Under the pieces are notes generated by a model. That model saw nothing but the letters and a program-made list of their open reading frames with translations. It did no database searches and was not told where the DNA came from. Positions 9,461-18,279 of a stretch of DNA of 64,000 nucleotides are shown here, one piece after another. The position numbers and the translations under genes are program-made. Each line of letters begins with the position of its first letter. Position 1 is the first letter of the stretch. The DNA is taken from NCBI RefSeq assembly GCF_001634365.1, contig NZ_CP014578.1:3720001-3784000 (forward strand). Reading direction: 5' to 3'. Source of the stretch: Paraburkholderia phytofirmans OLGA172 (GTDB lineage Bacteria > Pseudomonadota > Gammaproteobacteria > Burkholderiales > Burkholderiaceae).

Positions 9461-10110
9461 GCGCCCTCTCCGGCGGTGTGACCGGCAAAGAGCCATTGCG
9501 GCTCCGGCGGCGTAAGCGTGACGCGCAAGCCGTCAAGGGCAAGACGCCCTTCGACGAACCAGCGCACTGCGCGTGGATAGATAATGTGTTCGGTTGCCAG
9601 CACGCGTTCCGCGAGCGTGGCGGGGGTGTCGCCAGCCTCAACGGGGACGGCCGCCTGCGCGACGATCGGCCCGTGGTCCAGCTGCGACGTGACAAAATGC
9701 ACCGACGCGCCGTGCAAACGCACGCCAGCGTCAAGGGCCTGTTGATGGGTTTTCAGGCCCGGAAAGCTCGGCAGCAGCGAGGGGTGCACGTTCAGCATGC
9801 GCCCAGCGTAATGGTCGACGAAACCGGCCGTAAGCACCCGCATGAAGCCGGCGAGCACGACCAGATCGGGCGCGAAGCTGTCGATTTCTTGTGCCAGCGC
9901 GGCGTCGAAGCTGTCGCGATCGGGAAACTGGCGGTGGTCGACCACCGCGGTGGCGATGCCGTGCGACGCTGCGAACGCAAGGCCCGCGGCGTCAGAACGG
10001 TTGGCAATCACGGCGGCGACTTGCGCCGCCCAGCCCTCGTCCGCGCAGGCGCGAATGATAGCTTCCATGTTGCTTCCCCGTCCGGAAATCAGGATGACGA
10101 GTTTTTTCAT
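9457..10110 (-). CDS. purN: Phosphoribosylglycinamide formyltransferase 1
   Basis: Third step of purine synthesis: transfers the formyl group of 10-formyl-tetrahydrofolate to GAR. The 217-residue protein starts MKKLVILISGRGSNMEAII with the phosphate-binding loop SGRGSN. It contains LVVLAGFMRVLTAGFVDHYAGRMLNVHPSLLPSFPG, which includes the catalytic N-x-H-P-S-L-L-P-x-F-x-G region, and VHFVTSQLDHGPIVAQAAVPV with the conserved aspartate. Its 3' end overlaps the rsmB-like gene by four bases, so translation is coupled. It is divergent from ribF, with a 118-base shared promoter region. Confidence 0.95.
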   Translation of the reverse strand: MKKLVILISGRGSNMEAIIRACADEGWAAQVAAVIANRSDAAGLAFAASHGIATAVVDHRQFPDRDSFDAALAQEIDSFAPDLVVLAGFMRVLTAGFVDHYAGRMLNVHPSLLPSFPGLKTHQQALDAGVRLHGASVHFVTSQLDHGPIVAQAAVPVEAGDTPATLAERVLATEHIIYPRAVRWFVEGRLALDGLRVTLTPPEPQWLFAGHTAGEGA

Positions 10111-10176
10111 CCGTGGATTTTATCATTCGGAGGACACTGAAACGGCGACGCGCCGCCGTCTCGTGCGCTGAGCGTT

Positions 10177-10182
10177 TATAAT
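10177..10182 (+). promoter_or_regulatory. Candidate -10 element for ribF
   Basis: A perfect TATAAT sits about 47 bases before the ribF start in the purN/ribF divergent gap. I see no good -35 at the right distance, so this is only suggestive. Confidence 0.35.
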
Positions 10183-10228
10183 CGTTTGTTTTGCGGCACC
10201 TCGGCCGCCCTACCTCAAACCCGCTATC

Positions 10229-11224
10229 GTGAGAGTCTTCCGCGGTCTTCCCAATGCTGAGAGCCGTGCGCCCTGCGCACTGACCATCGGCAATTTCGAC
10301 GGTGTCCACCGCGGCCATCAGGCTTTGCTCGCCCACGTCCGGGCCGCAGCCGATGCACGCGGCCTGCCCGTCTGCGTGATGACCTTCGAGCCGCACCCGC
10401 GCGAGTTCTTCAACCCGGCTGGCGCGCCGCCGCGAATCGCGATGCTGCGCGACAAGCTCGAGGCGCTGCGCACCAACGGCGTCGACCGGGTCGTGGTCGA
10501 GCATTTCAATCACACCTTCGCGAGCCAGTCGCCGGATACGTTTGTCGAACGGATCATCGTCAACGGGCTGCATGCGCGCTGGGTGATGATCGGCGACGAC
10601 TTCCGCTACGGCGCCAAGCGTGTGGGCGATTTCGCGTCGCTCAAGACCGCGGGTCAACAGTACGGTTTCGAAGTCGAGCAGATGGCCACCGTGGCCGATC
10701 CGTCCGGCGCGCGCATTTCCAGCTCGGGCGTGCGCACGGCGCTGGTGGCGGGCGATCTCGACTCGGCGCGCGCCGCGCTGGGCCGCGATTACCTGATCAG
10801 CGGCCATGTCGTGCATGGCATGAAGCTCGGCCGCGATCTCGGTTTCCCCACCCTAAATCTGCCGATCGCGCACAAGCGTCCGGCGCTTGCCGGCATTTTC
10901 GTGGTGCGCGTGCACGGCGTAACGGACCAACCGTTGCCGGGCGTCGCCAGCCTCGGCTTGCGCCCCACTGTGGACGATTCCGGCCGCGTGCTGCTCGAAG
11001 TGCACTTGCTCGACTGGCACGGCGATGCGTATGGCAAACTCGTGCGCGTCGAATTCCTGAAAAAGCTGCGCGACGAGGAAAAATACGTCGACCTCGAAAC
11101 GCTGACCGCCGCCATCGCGCGCGACGTCGCCAATGCGCGCGCGTGGTTCGCAGCCGTCGGCGCCGGCACGCCGGGCAGCCGTTCCACCGGTTTCGCCACC
11201 TCGGCCACCGACCGAATTAGATAG
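10229..11224 (+). CDS. ribF: Bifunctional riboflavin kinase / FAD synthetase
   Basis: Converts riboflavin to FMN and then FAD. It starts with GTG and reads [31 protein letters not shown], where [10 protein letters not shown] is the nucleotidyltransferase signature of the FAD synthetase half (about residues 1-180). The kinase half follows, with [24 protein letters not shown] and a C-terminal [32 protein letters not shown]. The 331-residue length is slightly above the usual 310-320 because of a Ser/Thr-rich tail ([14 protein letters not shown]). It lies 170 bases upstream of ileS in the same direction, the common ribF–ileS–lspA order. No FMN riboswitch was recognised upstream. Confidence 0.95.
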   Translation: MRVFRGLPNAESRAPCALTIGNFDGVHRGHQALLAHVRAAADARGLPVCVMTFEPHPREFFNPAGAPPRIAMLRDKLEALRTNGVDRVVVEHFNHTFASQSPDTFVERIIVNGLHARWVMIGDDFRYGAKRVGDFASLKTAGQQYGFEVEQMATVADPSGARISSSGVRTALVAGDLDSARAALGRDYLISGHVVHGMKLGRDLGFPTLNLPIAHKRPALAGIFVVRVHGVTDQPLPGVASLGLRPTVDDSGRVLLEVHLLDWHGDAYGKLVRVEFLKKLRDEEKYVDLETLTAAIARDVANARAWFAAVGAGTPGSRSTGFATSATDRIR

Positions 11225-11393
11225 CCGCCGCGGTACATGCGAGTGCACTGTGTGCTGCATGTACCCACCGCTGCGCGCATCGAAGGGCGTCCGTGAATCA
11301 CGCGACATGCCTGCCGGGCGCGCCCAACGCCCTGCGCTTCATGCGCATACCGCAGCCTCGCTGCGCTTAGAAAGAATTCACCGCGACCTCATC

Positions 11394-14231
11394 ATGAGCA
11401 ACAAGAAAGCCGATTCGAAACCGCAGTCACGCTACCCGGTCAACCTGCTCGACACGCCGTTCCCGATGCGTGGCGACCTGCCCAAGCGCGAGCCGCAATG
11501 GGTCAAGGAATGGCAGGAACGCAAGGTCTACGAGACGATCCGCTCTGCTTCCAAAGGCCGCAGGAAGTTCATCCTGCACGACGGCCCGCCGTATGCGAAC
11601 GGCGACATCCACCTCGGCCACGCGGTGAACAAGATCCTGAAGGACATGATCGTCAAGGCGCGCAATCTGGCGGGCTTCGACGCGGTCTACGTGCCGGGCT
11701 GGGATTGCCACGGCATGCCGATCGAAATCCAGATCGAAAAGCAGTTCGGCAAGTCGCTGCCGGCCGCTGAAGTGATGCAGAAGGCGCGCGCTTACGCGAC
11801 CGAGCAGATCGAGAAGCAGAAGGTCGGCTTCCGCCGTCTGGGCGTGCTCGGCGACTGGGACAATCCGTACAAGACCATGAACTTCACGAACGAAGCCGGC
11901 GAAATCCGCGCGCTCGCGAAGATCATGGAAAAGGGCTATGTGTATCGCGGCCTGAAGCCGGTCAACTGGTGTTTTGACTGCGGCTCGGCGTTGGCCGAAG
12001 CGGAAGTTGAATACGCGGACAAGACCGATCCGACCATCGACGTACTGTTCAGCTTTGCCGAACCGGGAAAGACTGCGCAGGCATTCGGCCTGACTGCACT
12101 GCCGCGCAACGAAGGCGGCATCGTGATCTGGACCACCACGCCGTGGACCATCCCCGCCAACCAGGCGCTGAACCTGCATCCGGAAATCGTCTACGCGCTG
12201 GTCGACACGCCGCGCGGCTTGCTGATCCTGGCCGAAGAGCGTGTTGAAGCGTGCCTGAAACAGTACGAACTGGAAGGCTCGATCATCGCGACCACGCCGG
12301 GTGCGAAGCTCGTCAACCTGCGCTTCAATCATCCGCTCGCAGTCGCGCATCCGGCCTACAAGCGTACGGCGCCGGTTTATCTCGGCGACTACGTCACGAC
12401 CGAAACGGGTACGGGTGTGGTCCACTCGTCACCGGCGTACGGCGTGGAAGACTTCGTGTCCTGCAAAGCGCACGGCATGGCCGATTCGGACATCATCAAT
12501 CCGGTGATGGGCGACGGCCGTTACATCGAATCGCTCGCGTTGTTCGGCGGCCTGTCGATCTGGGCGGCCAATCCGCAGATCGTCGAAGCCCTGCAGGCAG
12601 CCGGCTCGCTGCTGCGCACCGAGAACTATCGGCACAGCTACATGCACTGCTGGCGCCACAAGACGCCGATCATCTACCGCGCGACCTCGCAGTGGTTCGC
12701 CGGTATGGACGTGAAGCCGAACGACTCCGACAAGACGCTGCGCGAAACCGCGCTTGAAGGCATCGAGAACACCGCCTTCTATCCGTCGTGGGGCAAGCAG
12801 CGCCTTTTCAGCATGATCGCGAACCGCCCGGACTGGACGCTGTCGCGTCAGCGTCAATGGGGCGTGCCGATGGCGTTCTTCGTGCACAAGGAAACCGGCG
12901 AACTGCATCCGCGCACGCTGGAGCTGCTCGAAGAAGTCGCGCAACGCGTCGAGAAGGCCGGCATCGAAGCATGGCAAACGCTCGACCCGCGCGAACTGCT
13001 CGGCGACGACGCCAATATGTACGAGAAGAACCGTGACACACTGGACGTCTGGTTCGATTCGGGCACCACGCACTGGCACGTGCTGCGCGGCTCGCATAAA
13101 GACGAACTGCAATTCCCGGCTGACCTGTATCTGGAAGGCTCGGACCAGCACCGCGGCTGGTTCCACTCGTCGCTGCTGACGGCTTCGATGCTCGACGGCC
13201 GCCCGCCGTATAACGCGCTGCTCACGCACGGCTTCACCGTCGACGGCGAAGGCCGCAAGATGAGCAAGTCGCTCGGCAACGGTATCGATCCGCATGAAGT
13301 GGCGAACCGCCTTGGCGCGGAAATCATCCGTTTGTGGATCGCCTCGACCGATTACTCGGGCGAACTGGCGATCTCCGAAGAGATCCTGAAGCGCGTGACG
13401 GAAGGCTATCGCCGCATCCGCAACACGCTGCGCTTCCTGCTCGCGAACCTGTCGGACTTCGACTTCGCGCAACACGCTCGTCCGCTCGAAGACTGGCTCG
13501 AGATCGATCGTTACGCGGTGGCGCTGTCGGCGAACCTGCAGAACGACATCCTCTCGCACTACGACAAGTACGAGTTCCACCCGGTGGTCGCCAAGCTGCA
13601 GACGTTCTGCTCGGAAGACCTGGGCGGCTTCTATCTGGATGTGCTGAAAGACCGCCTGTACACCACGGCGGCCGACTCCGTTGCACGCCGTTCGGCTCAG
13701 ACCGCGCTGTATCACATCGCACACGGCCTGCTGCGCCTGATGGCGCCGTTCCTGTCGTTCACCGCCGAAGAAGCGTGGAAAATCTTCTCGCCGAACAGCG
13801 AAACGATCTTCACCGAGACGTATCACGCGTTCCCGGCAGTGCCGCAAGCTGGCGAGCTGCTCGACAAATGGACACTGCTGCGCGCCGCGCGTAGCGACGT
13901 AACCAAGGCGCTGGAAGAAGCACGCGTGGCGAACCTGATCGGTTCGTCGCTGCAAGCGGAAGTCGAAATCCGCGCGAGCGGCGCGCGATACGACGCGCTC
14001 GCGAGCCTCGACGACGACCTGAAGTTCGTGCTGATCACGTCAGCAGCGAACGTCGTGAAGGTTGATAGCGAAGCGGAAGAAGGCGTCGAAGTGATCGCCT
14101 CGAAGTATCTGAAGTGCGAACGCTGCTGGCACTACCGCCCGGACGTCGGCGCCAACGCCGAACACCCCAACCTGTGCGGCCGCTGCTTCAGCAATCTGTT
14201 CGGCAACGGAGAAACGAGGAGCGCGGCATAA
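11394..14231 (+). CDS. ileS: Isoleucyl-tRNA synthetase
   Basis: Class I synthetase of 945 residues from this ATG. It contains the HIGH-type motif [20 protein letters not shown], editing-domain sequences ([20 protein letters not shown]), the WFDSGTTHW motif, the KMSKS loop [11 protein letters not shown], and a C-terminal zinc finger [12 protein letters not shown]....LCGRCF typical of bacterial IleRS. The start is at [11 protein letters not shown], which matches beta-proteobacterial IleRS. The frame is open a further 87 codons upstream, but that stretch is low-complexity and overlaps the end of ribF. The stop overlaps the lspA start (TAATG), coupling synthesis of the two. IleS of this type is the target of mupirocin in sensitive species; no resistance trait can be claimed here. 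Confidence 0.97.
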   Translation: MSNKKADSKPQSRYPVNLLDTPFPMRGDLPKREPQWVKEWQERKVYETIRSASKGRRKFILHDGPPYANGDIHLGHAVNKILKDMIVKARNLAGFDAVYVPGWDCHGMPIEIQIEKQFGKSLPAAEVMQKARAYATEQIEKQKVGFRRLGVLGDWDNPYKTMNFTNEAGEIRALAKIMEKGYVYRGLKPVNWCFDCGSALAEAEVEYADKTDPTIDVLFSFAEPGKTAQAFGLTALPRNEGGIVIWTTTPWTIPANQALNLHPEIVYALVDTPRGLLILAEERVEACLKQYELEGSIIATTPGAKLVNLRFNHPLAVAHPAYKRTAPVYLGDYVTTETGTGVVHSSPAYGVEDFVSCKAHGMADSDIINPVMGDGRYIESLALFGGLSIWAANPQIVEALQAAGSLLRTENYRHSYMHCWRHKTPIIYRATSQWFAGMDVKPNDSDKTLRETALEGIENTAFYPSWGKQRLFSMIANRPDWTLSRQRQWGVPMAFFVHKETGELHPRTLELLEEVAQRVEKAGIEAWQTLDPRELLGDDANMYEKNRDTLDVWFDSGTTHWHVLRGSHKDELQFPADLYLEGSDQHRGWFHSSLLTASMLDGRPPYNALLTHGFTVDGEGRKMSKSLGNGIDPHEVANRLGAEIIRLWIASTDYSGELAISEEILKRVTEGYRRIRNTLRFLLANLSDFDFAQHARPLEDWLEIDRYAVALSANLQNDILSHYDKYEFHPVVAKLQTFCSEDLGGFYLDVLKDRLYTTAADSVARRSAQTALYHIAHGLLRLMAPFLSFTAEEAWKIFSPNSETIFTETYHAFPAVPQAGELLDKWTLLRAARSDVTKALEEARVANLIGSSLQAEVEIRASGARYDALASLDDDLKFVLITSAANVVKVDSEAEEGVEVIASKYLKCERCWHYRPDVGANAEHPNLCGRCFSNLFGNGETRSAA

Positions 14232-14737
14232 TGGCGAGAACCATGTCGAAAGCGTCGTCTGGAAACGGTTCGCTGGCGCCCTGGCTCGGCGTCGCGCTGA
14301 TCGTGATTCTGTTCGATCAGCTCACCAAGATCGCGATCCAGAAAGTGTTCGCCTACGGTGTTCCGCATGAGGTCACGCCGTTTTTCAACCTGATCCTCGT
14401 GTACAACCGTGGCGCTGCCTTCAGCTTCCTCGCGATGGCGGGCGGCTGGCAGCGCTGGGCGTTCACCGCGCTCGGCGTGGTCGCGGCACTCGTGATCTGC
14501 TATCTGCTCAAGCGTCATGGCGGACAGAAGATGTTCTGCACCGCGCTCTCGCTGATTCTCGGCGGTGCGCTCGGCAACGTGATCGACCGGCTCGCGTACG
14601 GCCATGTAATCGACTTTCTCGATTTCCACGTGCGCATGTGGCACTGGCCGGCGTTCAATCTCGCCGACAGCGCGATCACGATCGGCGCGATCCTGCTTGT
14701 GCTCGACGAGTTGCGGCGCGTGCGCGGTTCGCAGTAA
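14231..14737 (+). CDS. lspA: Lipoprotein signal peptidase II
   Basis: Aspartic membrane peptidase that removes signal peptides from diacylglyceryl-modified prolipoproteins. It has 168 residues and four hydrophobic segments ([19 protein letters not shown], the [22 protein letters not shown] region, a third near [15 protein letters not shown], and [14 protein letters not shown]). The family boxes with the two catalytic aspartates are visible: [21 protein letters not shown] and the C-terminal FNLADSAI. The start overlaps the ileS stop by one base; an earlier in-frame ATG lies within ileS and is unlikely. It acts in the inner membrane, and several lipobox proteins in this window (for example at 25855, 27204 and 60257) would be its substrates. 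Confidence 0.96.
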   Translation: MARTMSKASSGNGSLAPWLGVALIVILFDQLTKIAIQKVFAYGVPHEVTPFFNLILVYNRGAAFSFLAMAGGWQRWAFTALGVVAALVICYLLKRHGGQKMFCTALSLILGGALGNVIDRLAYGHVIDFLDFHVRMWHWPAFNLADSAITIGAILLVLDELRRVRGSQ

Positions 14738-14939
14738 CGCGAGTTACTGCCCGCTTTGGCCTGATATATGGGCCGAACCTGGGCCGTGCTCGGTGACTAT
14801 GCTCCGGGGCCACGCATAGGGGCCATGTTTAAAGACCATGCCGGACCGTCACGAACACGGCCGAGCACATGTCCGGTTTGAAGACCGGTGGCGGTGGCCA
14901 GTGCCACCACCGGCCACCACGCTTTGTCGGAGGCTTTCG

Positions 14940-16154
14940 TTGGCAACCGCAGAACTCGCAGGAAAACACCTCGTCCTCGGTATGACGGGCGGCATTGCCT
15001 GCTACAAAATCGCCGAACTCACGCGCCTGTTGACCAAGGCCGGCACAACCGTGCAGGTCGTGATGACCGAAGCGGCCACGCAATTCATCACCCCAGTCAC
15101 GATGCAGGCGCTGTCTGGCCGGCCAGTCTATACGAGCCAGTGGGACACGCGCGTGCCGAATAACATGGCGCACATTGATCTATCGCGTGAAGCCGACGCG
15201 ATCGTCATTGCACCGGCCTCTACCGACTTCCTCGCCAAACTCGCGCACGGCATGGCCGACGATCTGCTCTCGACGCTGTGTGTCGCGCGCGATTGTCCGC
15301 TGCTCGTCGTGCCGGCGATGAACCGGCAGATGTGGCAAAACCCCGCTACCCAACGCAACGTCACGCAGCTACGCGCGGACGGCATTGAAGTGCTCGGCCC
15401 CGATTCGGGTCCGCAAGCGTGCGGCGAAACCGGCGACGGGCGCATGTTGGAAGCGGCCGCCACGTTTGAGGCGATCGCGTCGTTCTTCTCGCCCAAGATC
15501 CTGTCCGGCCGCCGCGTGTTGCTGACCGCCGGCCCGACCTTCGAGCCGCTCGATCCAGTGCGCGGCATCACCAATCGTTCGAGCGGCAAGATGGGTTTTG
15601 CGTTGGCACGCGCCGCCCAACAAGCGGGCGCCGAGGTGCATCTGGTCGCCGGCCCTGTCGCGCTGGAAACGCCGTGGGGCGTGTTCCGCGAAGACGTGCA
15701 AACCGCCCAGCAAATGCACGACGCGGTGATGCGCTCGGTCGCGGACGCCGACATCTTTATCGGTGTGGCCGCGGTGGCCGACTGGCGTGTCGATCACGCC
15801 AGCGAACAGAAGATCAAGAAGACCGCCGACCGTGCGCTGCCCAGCTTCACGTTCGTCGAGAATCCGGACATCCTGGCAGCGGTAGCCAGGTTGCCGCATC
15901 CGCCTTTCGCAGTCGGCTTTGCCGCGGAAAGCGGCGATCTTGAAGTGCATGGCGAAGAAAAGCGCGTGCGCAAGAACGTACCGCTCCTGATCGGCAATCT
16001 CGGCCCGCAGACTTTCGGTCTCGACGACAACGAGGTCATCCTGTTCGAAGCAGGTGGTGCAACGAAGCTCCCGCGCGCCGACAAGCAGACGCTCGCGCGC
16101 GCATTGATCGTAGAAATTGCCAGGCGTCTGCCCGACACAAGTCTGGTCCGCTAA
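14940..16154 (+). CDS. coaBC: Bifunctional phosphopantothenoylcysteine decarboxylase / phosphopantothenate-cysteine ligase
   Basis: Carries out two steps of coenzyme A synthesis. The N-terminal flavoprotein half (CoaC) reads LVLGMTGGIACYKIAELTRLLTKAG, with ITPVTMQALSGRPVYT and the substrate-clamp region GPDSGPQACGETGDGRM. The C-terminal half (CoaB) has RRVLLTAGPTFEPLDPVRGITNRSSGKMGFALA and AAVADWRV. I chose the TTG at 14940, six bases after a GGAGG (14929-14933), which gives 404 residues starting M-ATAELAGKH. The frame is open from an ATG at 14838 but that part is not conserved. It lies upstream of a luciferase-like gene and dut; the coaBC–dut linkage is common in proteobacteria. Confidence 0.94.
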   Translation: MATAELAGKHLVLGMTGGIACYKIAELTRLLTKAGTTVQVVMTEAATQFITPVTMQALSGRPVYTSQWDTRVPNNMAHIDLSREADAIVIAPASTDFLAKLAHGMADDLLSTLCVARDCPLLVVPAMNRQMWQNPATQRNVTQLRADGIEVLGPDSGPQACGETGDGRMLEAAATFEAIASFFSPKILSGRRVLLTAGPTFEPLDPVRGITNRSSGKMGFALARAAQQAGAEVHLVAGPVALETPWGVFREDVQTAQQMHDAVMRSVADADIFIGVAAVADWRVDHASEQKIKKTADRALPSFTFVENPDILAAVARLPHPPFAVGFAAESGDLEVHGEEKRVRKNVPLLIGNLGPQTFGLDDNEVILFEAGGATKLPRADKQTLARALIVEIARRLPDTSLVR

Positions 16155-16229
16155 AGCCGCTCGCGGCGGCGCATGCTGCGTTCGCCGCGAGCGCCTCTGG
16201 CGCACCGCATCATCTGGAGCAGTACTGAC

Positions 16230-17249
16230 ATGACGCTACTTTCCGTGCTCGATCAAACGCCCGTGATCGACGGGCACTCGGTGGCGGACGCAATCGCCGC
16301 CACCGTCGAACTTGCGCAGCTTGCTGACGACCTCGGCTACACGCGCTACTGGTGCGCCGAGCATCACGGCTTGCGCGGCGTGTCGAATCCCTGCCCTGAG
16401 GTGATGCTGGCGCGCCTCGGCAGCGTGACCAAACGCATTCGACTCGGCTCAGGTGGCGTAATGCTGCCGTACTACAGCCCGTTCAAGGTCGCCGAGCAAT
16501 TCATGATGCTCGAGGCGCTGTTTCCCAATCGTATCGACCTCGGCGTAGGACGCGCCCCAGGCGGCGACATGCGCACGGCGCAAGCAGTCGCAGCCGGTGC
16601 CTACAATCGCGGCGAAATTTTTCCGCAGCAGGTCGCCGATCTGGTCGGCCTGATGCACGGCACACTGCCCGAGGATCACCTTGGGCACGGCGTACTGCTT
16701 CAGCCGCAAATCGCCACGCGCCCCCAATTGTGGGTACTCGGGTCGAGTGAATTCGGCGGCCTGCTGGCGGCGCAACTCGGCATCCGCTTTGCATTCGCGC
16801 ATTTCATCAACGCGCATTTCGGGCATCAGGTGGCGCTGGCTTATCGTGAACGCTTCAAGGCTAGCCTGGAAACAGACCAGCCCTATCTGGCCGCCTCGGT
16901 GTTCGTGATTTGCGCCGACACCGAACAGGAAGCCGCCGACCTGGAAAAAGCAGTCGACCTGCGCCGCGTGCAGATGGCCCTTGGCCTGAATGCGCCGATT
17001 CCGACGATCGAGCAAGGCGCTGCGCAAGAATACGGCGTACGCGAGCAACTGGTGATCGACCGCGAGAAGCCCCGCAGTATCATCGGCACGCCGGAAACCG
17101 TCACCGAACGGCTTCATGCTTTGCAGGAGCAGTTCAAGGCCGACGAACTGATCGTGCTCACCGTCGCGGGCAGCTACCGCGCCCGGCTGCGCTCCTATGA
17201 ACTTCTCGCCGACGCGTTTCAACTCGGACGCCCGGCCTCCACGACCTAA
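16230..17249 (+). CDS. Luciferase-like (LLM class) flavin-dependent oxidoreductase
   Basis: A 339-residue protein beginning [22 protein letters not shown]. It shows the bacterial luciferase fold signatures [81 protein letters not shown], matching the MsnO8/YhbW-type subgroup of the family. Such enzymes use reduced flavin or F420 and oxidise diverse small substrates; the substrate here is unknown. The ATG at 16230 is preferred over 16173 because homology begins at MTLLSVLDQ. It sits between coaBC and dut, 14 bases before dut, so the three are probably one unit. It may be a bystander, since its position does not explain a role in CoA or dUTP metabolism. Confidence 0.88.
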   Translation: MTLLSVLDQTPVIDGHSVADAIAATVELAQLADDLGYTRYWCAEHHGLRGVSNPCPEVMLARLGSVTKRIRLGSGGVMLPYYSPFKVAEQFMMLEALFPNRIDLGVGRAPGGDMRTAQAVAAGAYNRGEIFPQQVADLVGLMHGTLPEDHLGHGVLLQPQIATRPQLWVLGSSEFGGLLAAQLGIRFAFAHFINAHFGHQVALAYRERFKASLETDQPYLAASVFVICADTEQEAADLEKAVDLRRVQMALGLNAPIPTIEQGAAQEYGVREQLVIDREKPRSIIGTPETVTERLHALQEQFKADELIVLTVAGSYRARLRSYELLADAFQLGRPASTT

Positions 17250-17263
17250 CCCTTCGAACCTGC

Positions 17264-17710
17264 ATGAAACTCGACCTGAAGATTCTCGATGCGCGCATGC
17301 GCGACCAACTGCCGGCCTACGCGACCACCGGCAGCGCGGGCCTCGACCTGCGCGCCTGCCTCGACGAACCGTTGACGCTGAAACCCGGCGAAACCGCTCT
17401 GGTGCCAACGGGTCTGGCGATTCACGTCGCCGATCCCGGCTATGCGGCGCTGATTCTGCCGCGTTCGGGCCTGGGCCATAAGCATGGGATCGTGCTGGGG
17501 AACCTGGTCGGCCTGATCGATTCGGATTACCAAGGTCAGCTGATGATCTCGACGTGGAACCGCGGCGAGACCGCGTTCGTGCTGAATCCGATGGAGCGCC
17601 TCGCGCAACTCGTGATTGTGCCGGTCGTGCAAGCCGAGTTCAATATCGTCGATGATTTCGAAACCAGCGAGCGTGGCGCTAGCGGGTTCGGCAGTACAGG
17701 GAAGCATTGA
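17264..17710 (+). CDS. dut: dUTP diphosphatase (deoxyuridine 5'-triphosphate nucleotidohydrolase)
   Basis: Hydrolyses dUTP to dUMP and pyrophosphate, which keeps uracil out of DNA and supplies thymidylate synthesis. All five trimeric dUTPase motifs are visible in 148 residues: [10 protein letters not shown] (1), [12 protein letters not shown] (2), [11 protein letters not shown] (3), [13 protein letters not shown] (4) and the C-terminal [12 protein letters not shown] (5). Length and start are standard. Confidence 0.97.
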   Translation: MKLDLKILDARMRDQLPAYATTGSAGLDLRACLDEPLTLKPGETALVPTGLAIHVADPGYAALILPRSGLGHKHGIVLGNLVGLIDSDYQGQLMISTWNRGETAFVLNPMERLAQLVIVPVVQAEFNIVDDFETSERGASGFGSTGKH

Positions 17711-18279
17711 AGCGAGCATCGGCGCGCCATGTCCGCCCGTGGCGACGGCGCGCCTGGTCGACACATTTCGCGCCGGCGCCCGTTCCGCCGGCCTGGGCGC
17801 GGTCCCTTGTTCCGCACATGATTCGTCGCAGGCGTCGCGCAGCGGCCACGACTCTCGACGACACTCGACAGCACCCAATCTTCCGCATCGACACCGGCTT
17901 GCCGTTCGCAGGCATGCCCTGTCTTCGCACGCTCGAAATGCGACACATCCAGGCGCATCCTGCGACGCTAAGCTCTTTTGAAGTGCACCCACAAAAAACT
18001 ACAATCGATCAATAGTTCGTCGTGTGGCGGCTGTCGTGACGTCGGGCGAGACTCAAGGCGATAGTGCATCAAATGTCTTCGCCACGGACATCGAACCCGC
18101 TGCCTAACCAACTAACCCGCAGGAGTCAAATCAAGCAAATCACGTCTCGTCGTGATTATTTCGGATGACGAATCAGATCGAATTCACGCAGAAATCCTTT
18201 CACCCATTGAGGCGGATAGATTGCTCCCGACTGTCATGAGCCGAAACGTCTCGTTGGTCAGCTTTTGCCTGGAGATAGT
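17711..18279. other. Intergenic region with no recognised gene (dut to large hypothetical)
   Basis: About 570 bases. A 102-codon open frame starting at 17707 overlaps the dut stop, is Arg/Pro-rich and lacks recognisable motifs, so I do not call it. The last 100 bases presumably hold the promoter of the next gene; no clear sigma-70 boxes were seen. Confidence 0.5.

Noticed and set aside
11133..11393. A longer ileS start inside ribF
   Set aside because: The extra 87 codons are low complexity and lack IleRS similarity; [11 protein letters not shown] is the normal start.
17707..18015. A 102-codon open frame after dut
   Set aside because: Arg/Pro-rich, overlapping the dut stop, no ribosome site and no recognised family.
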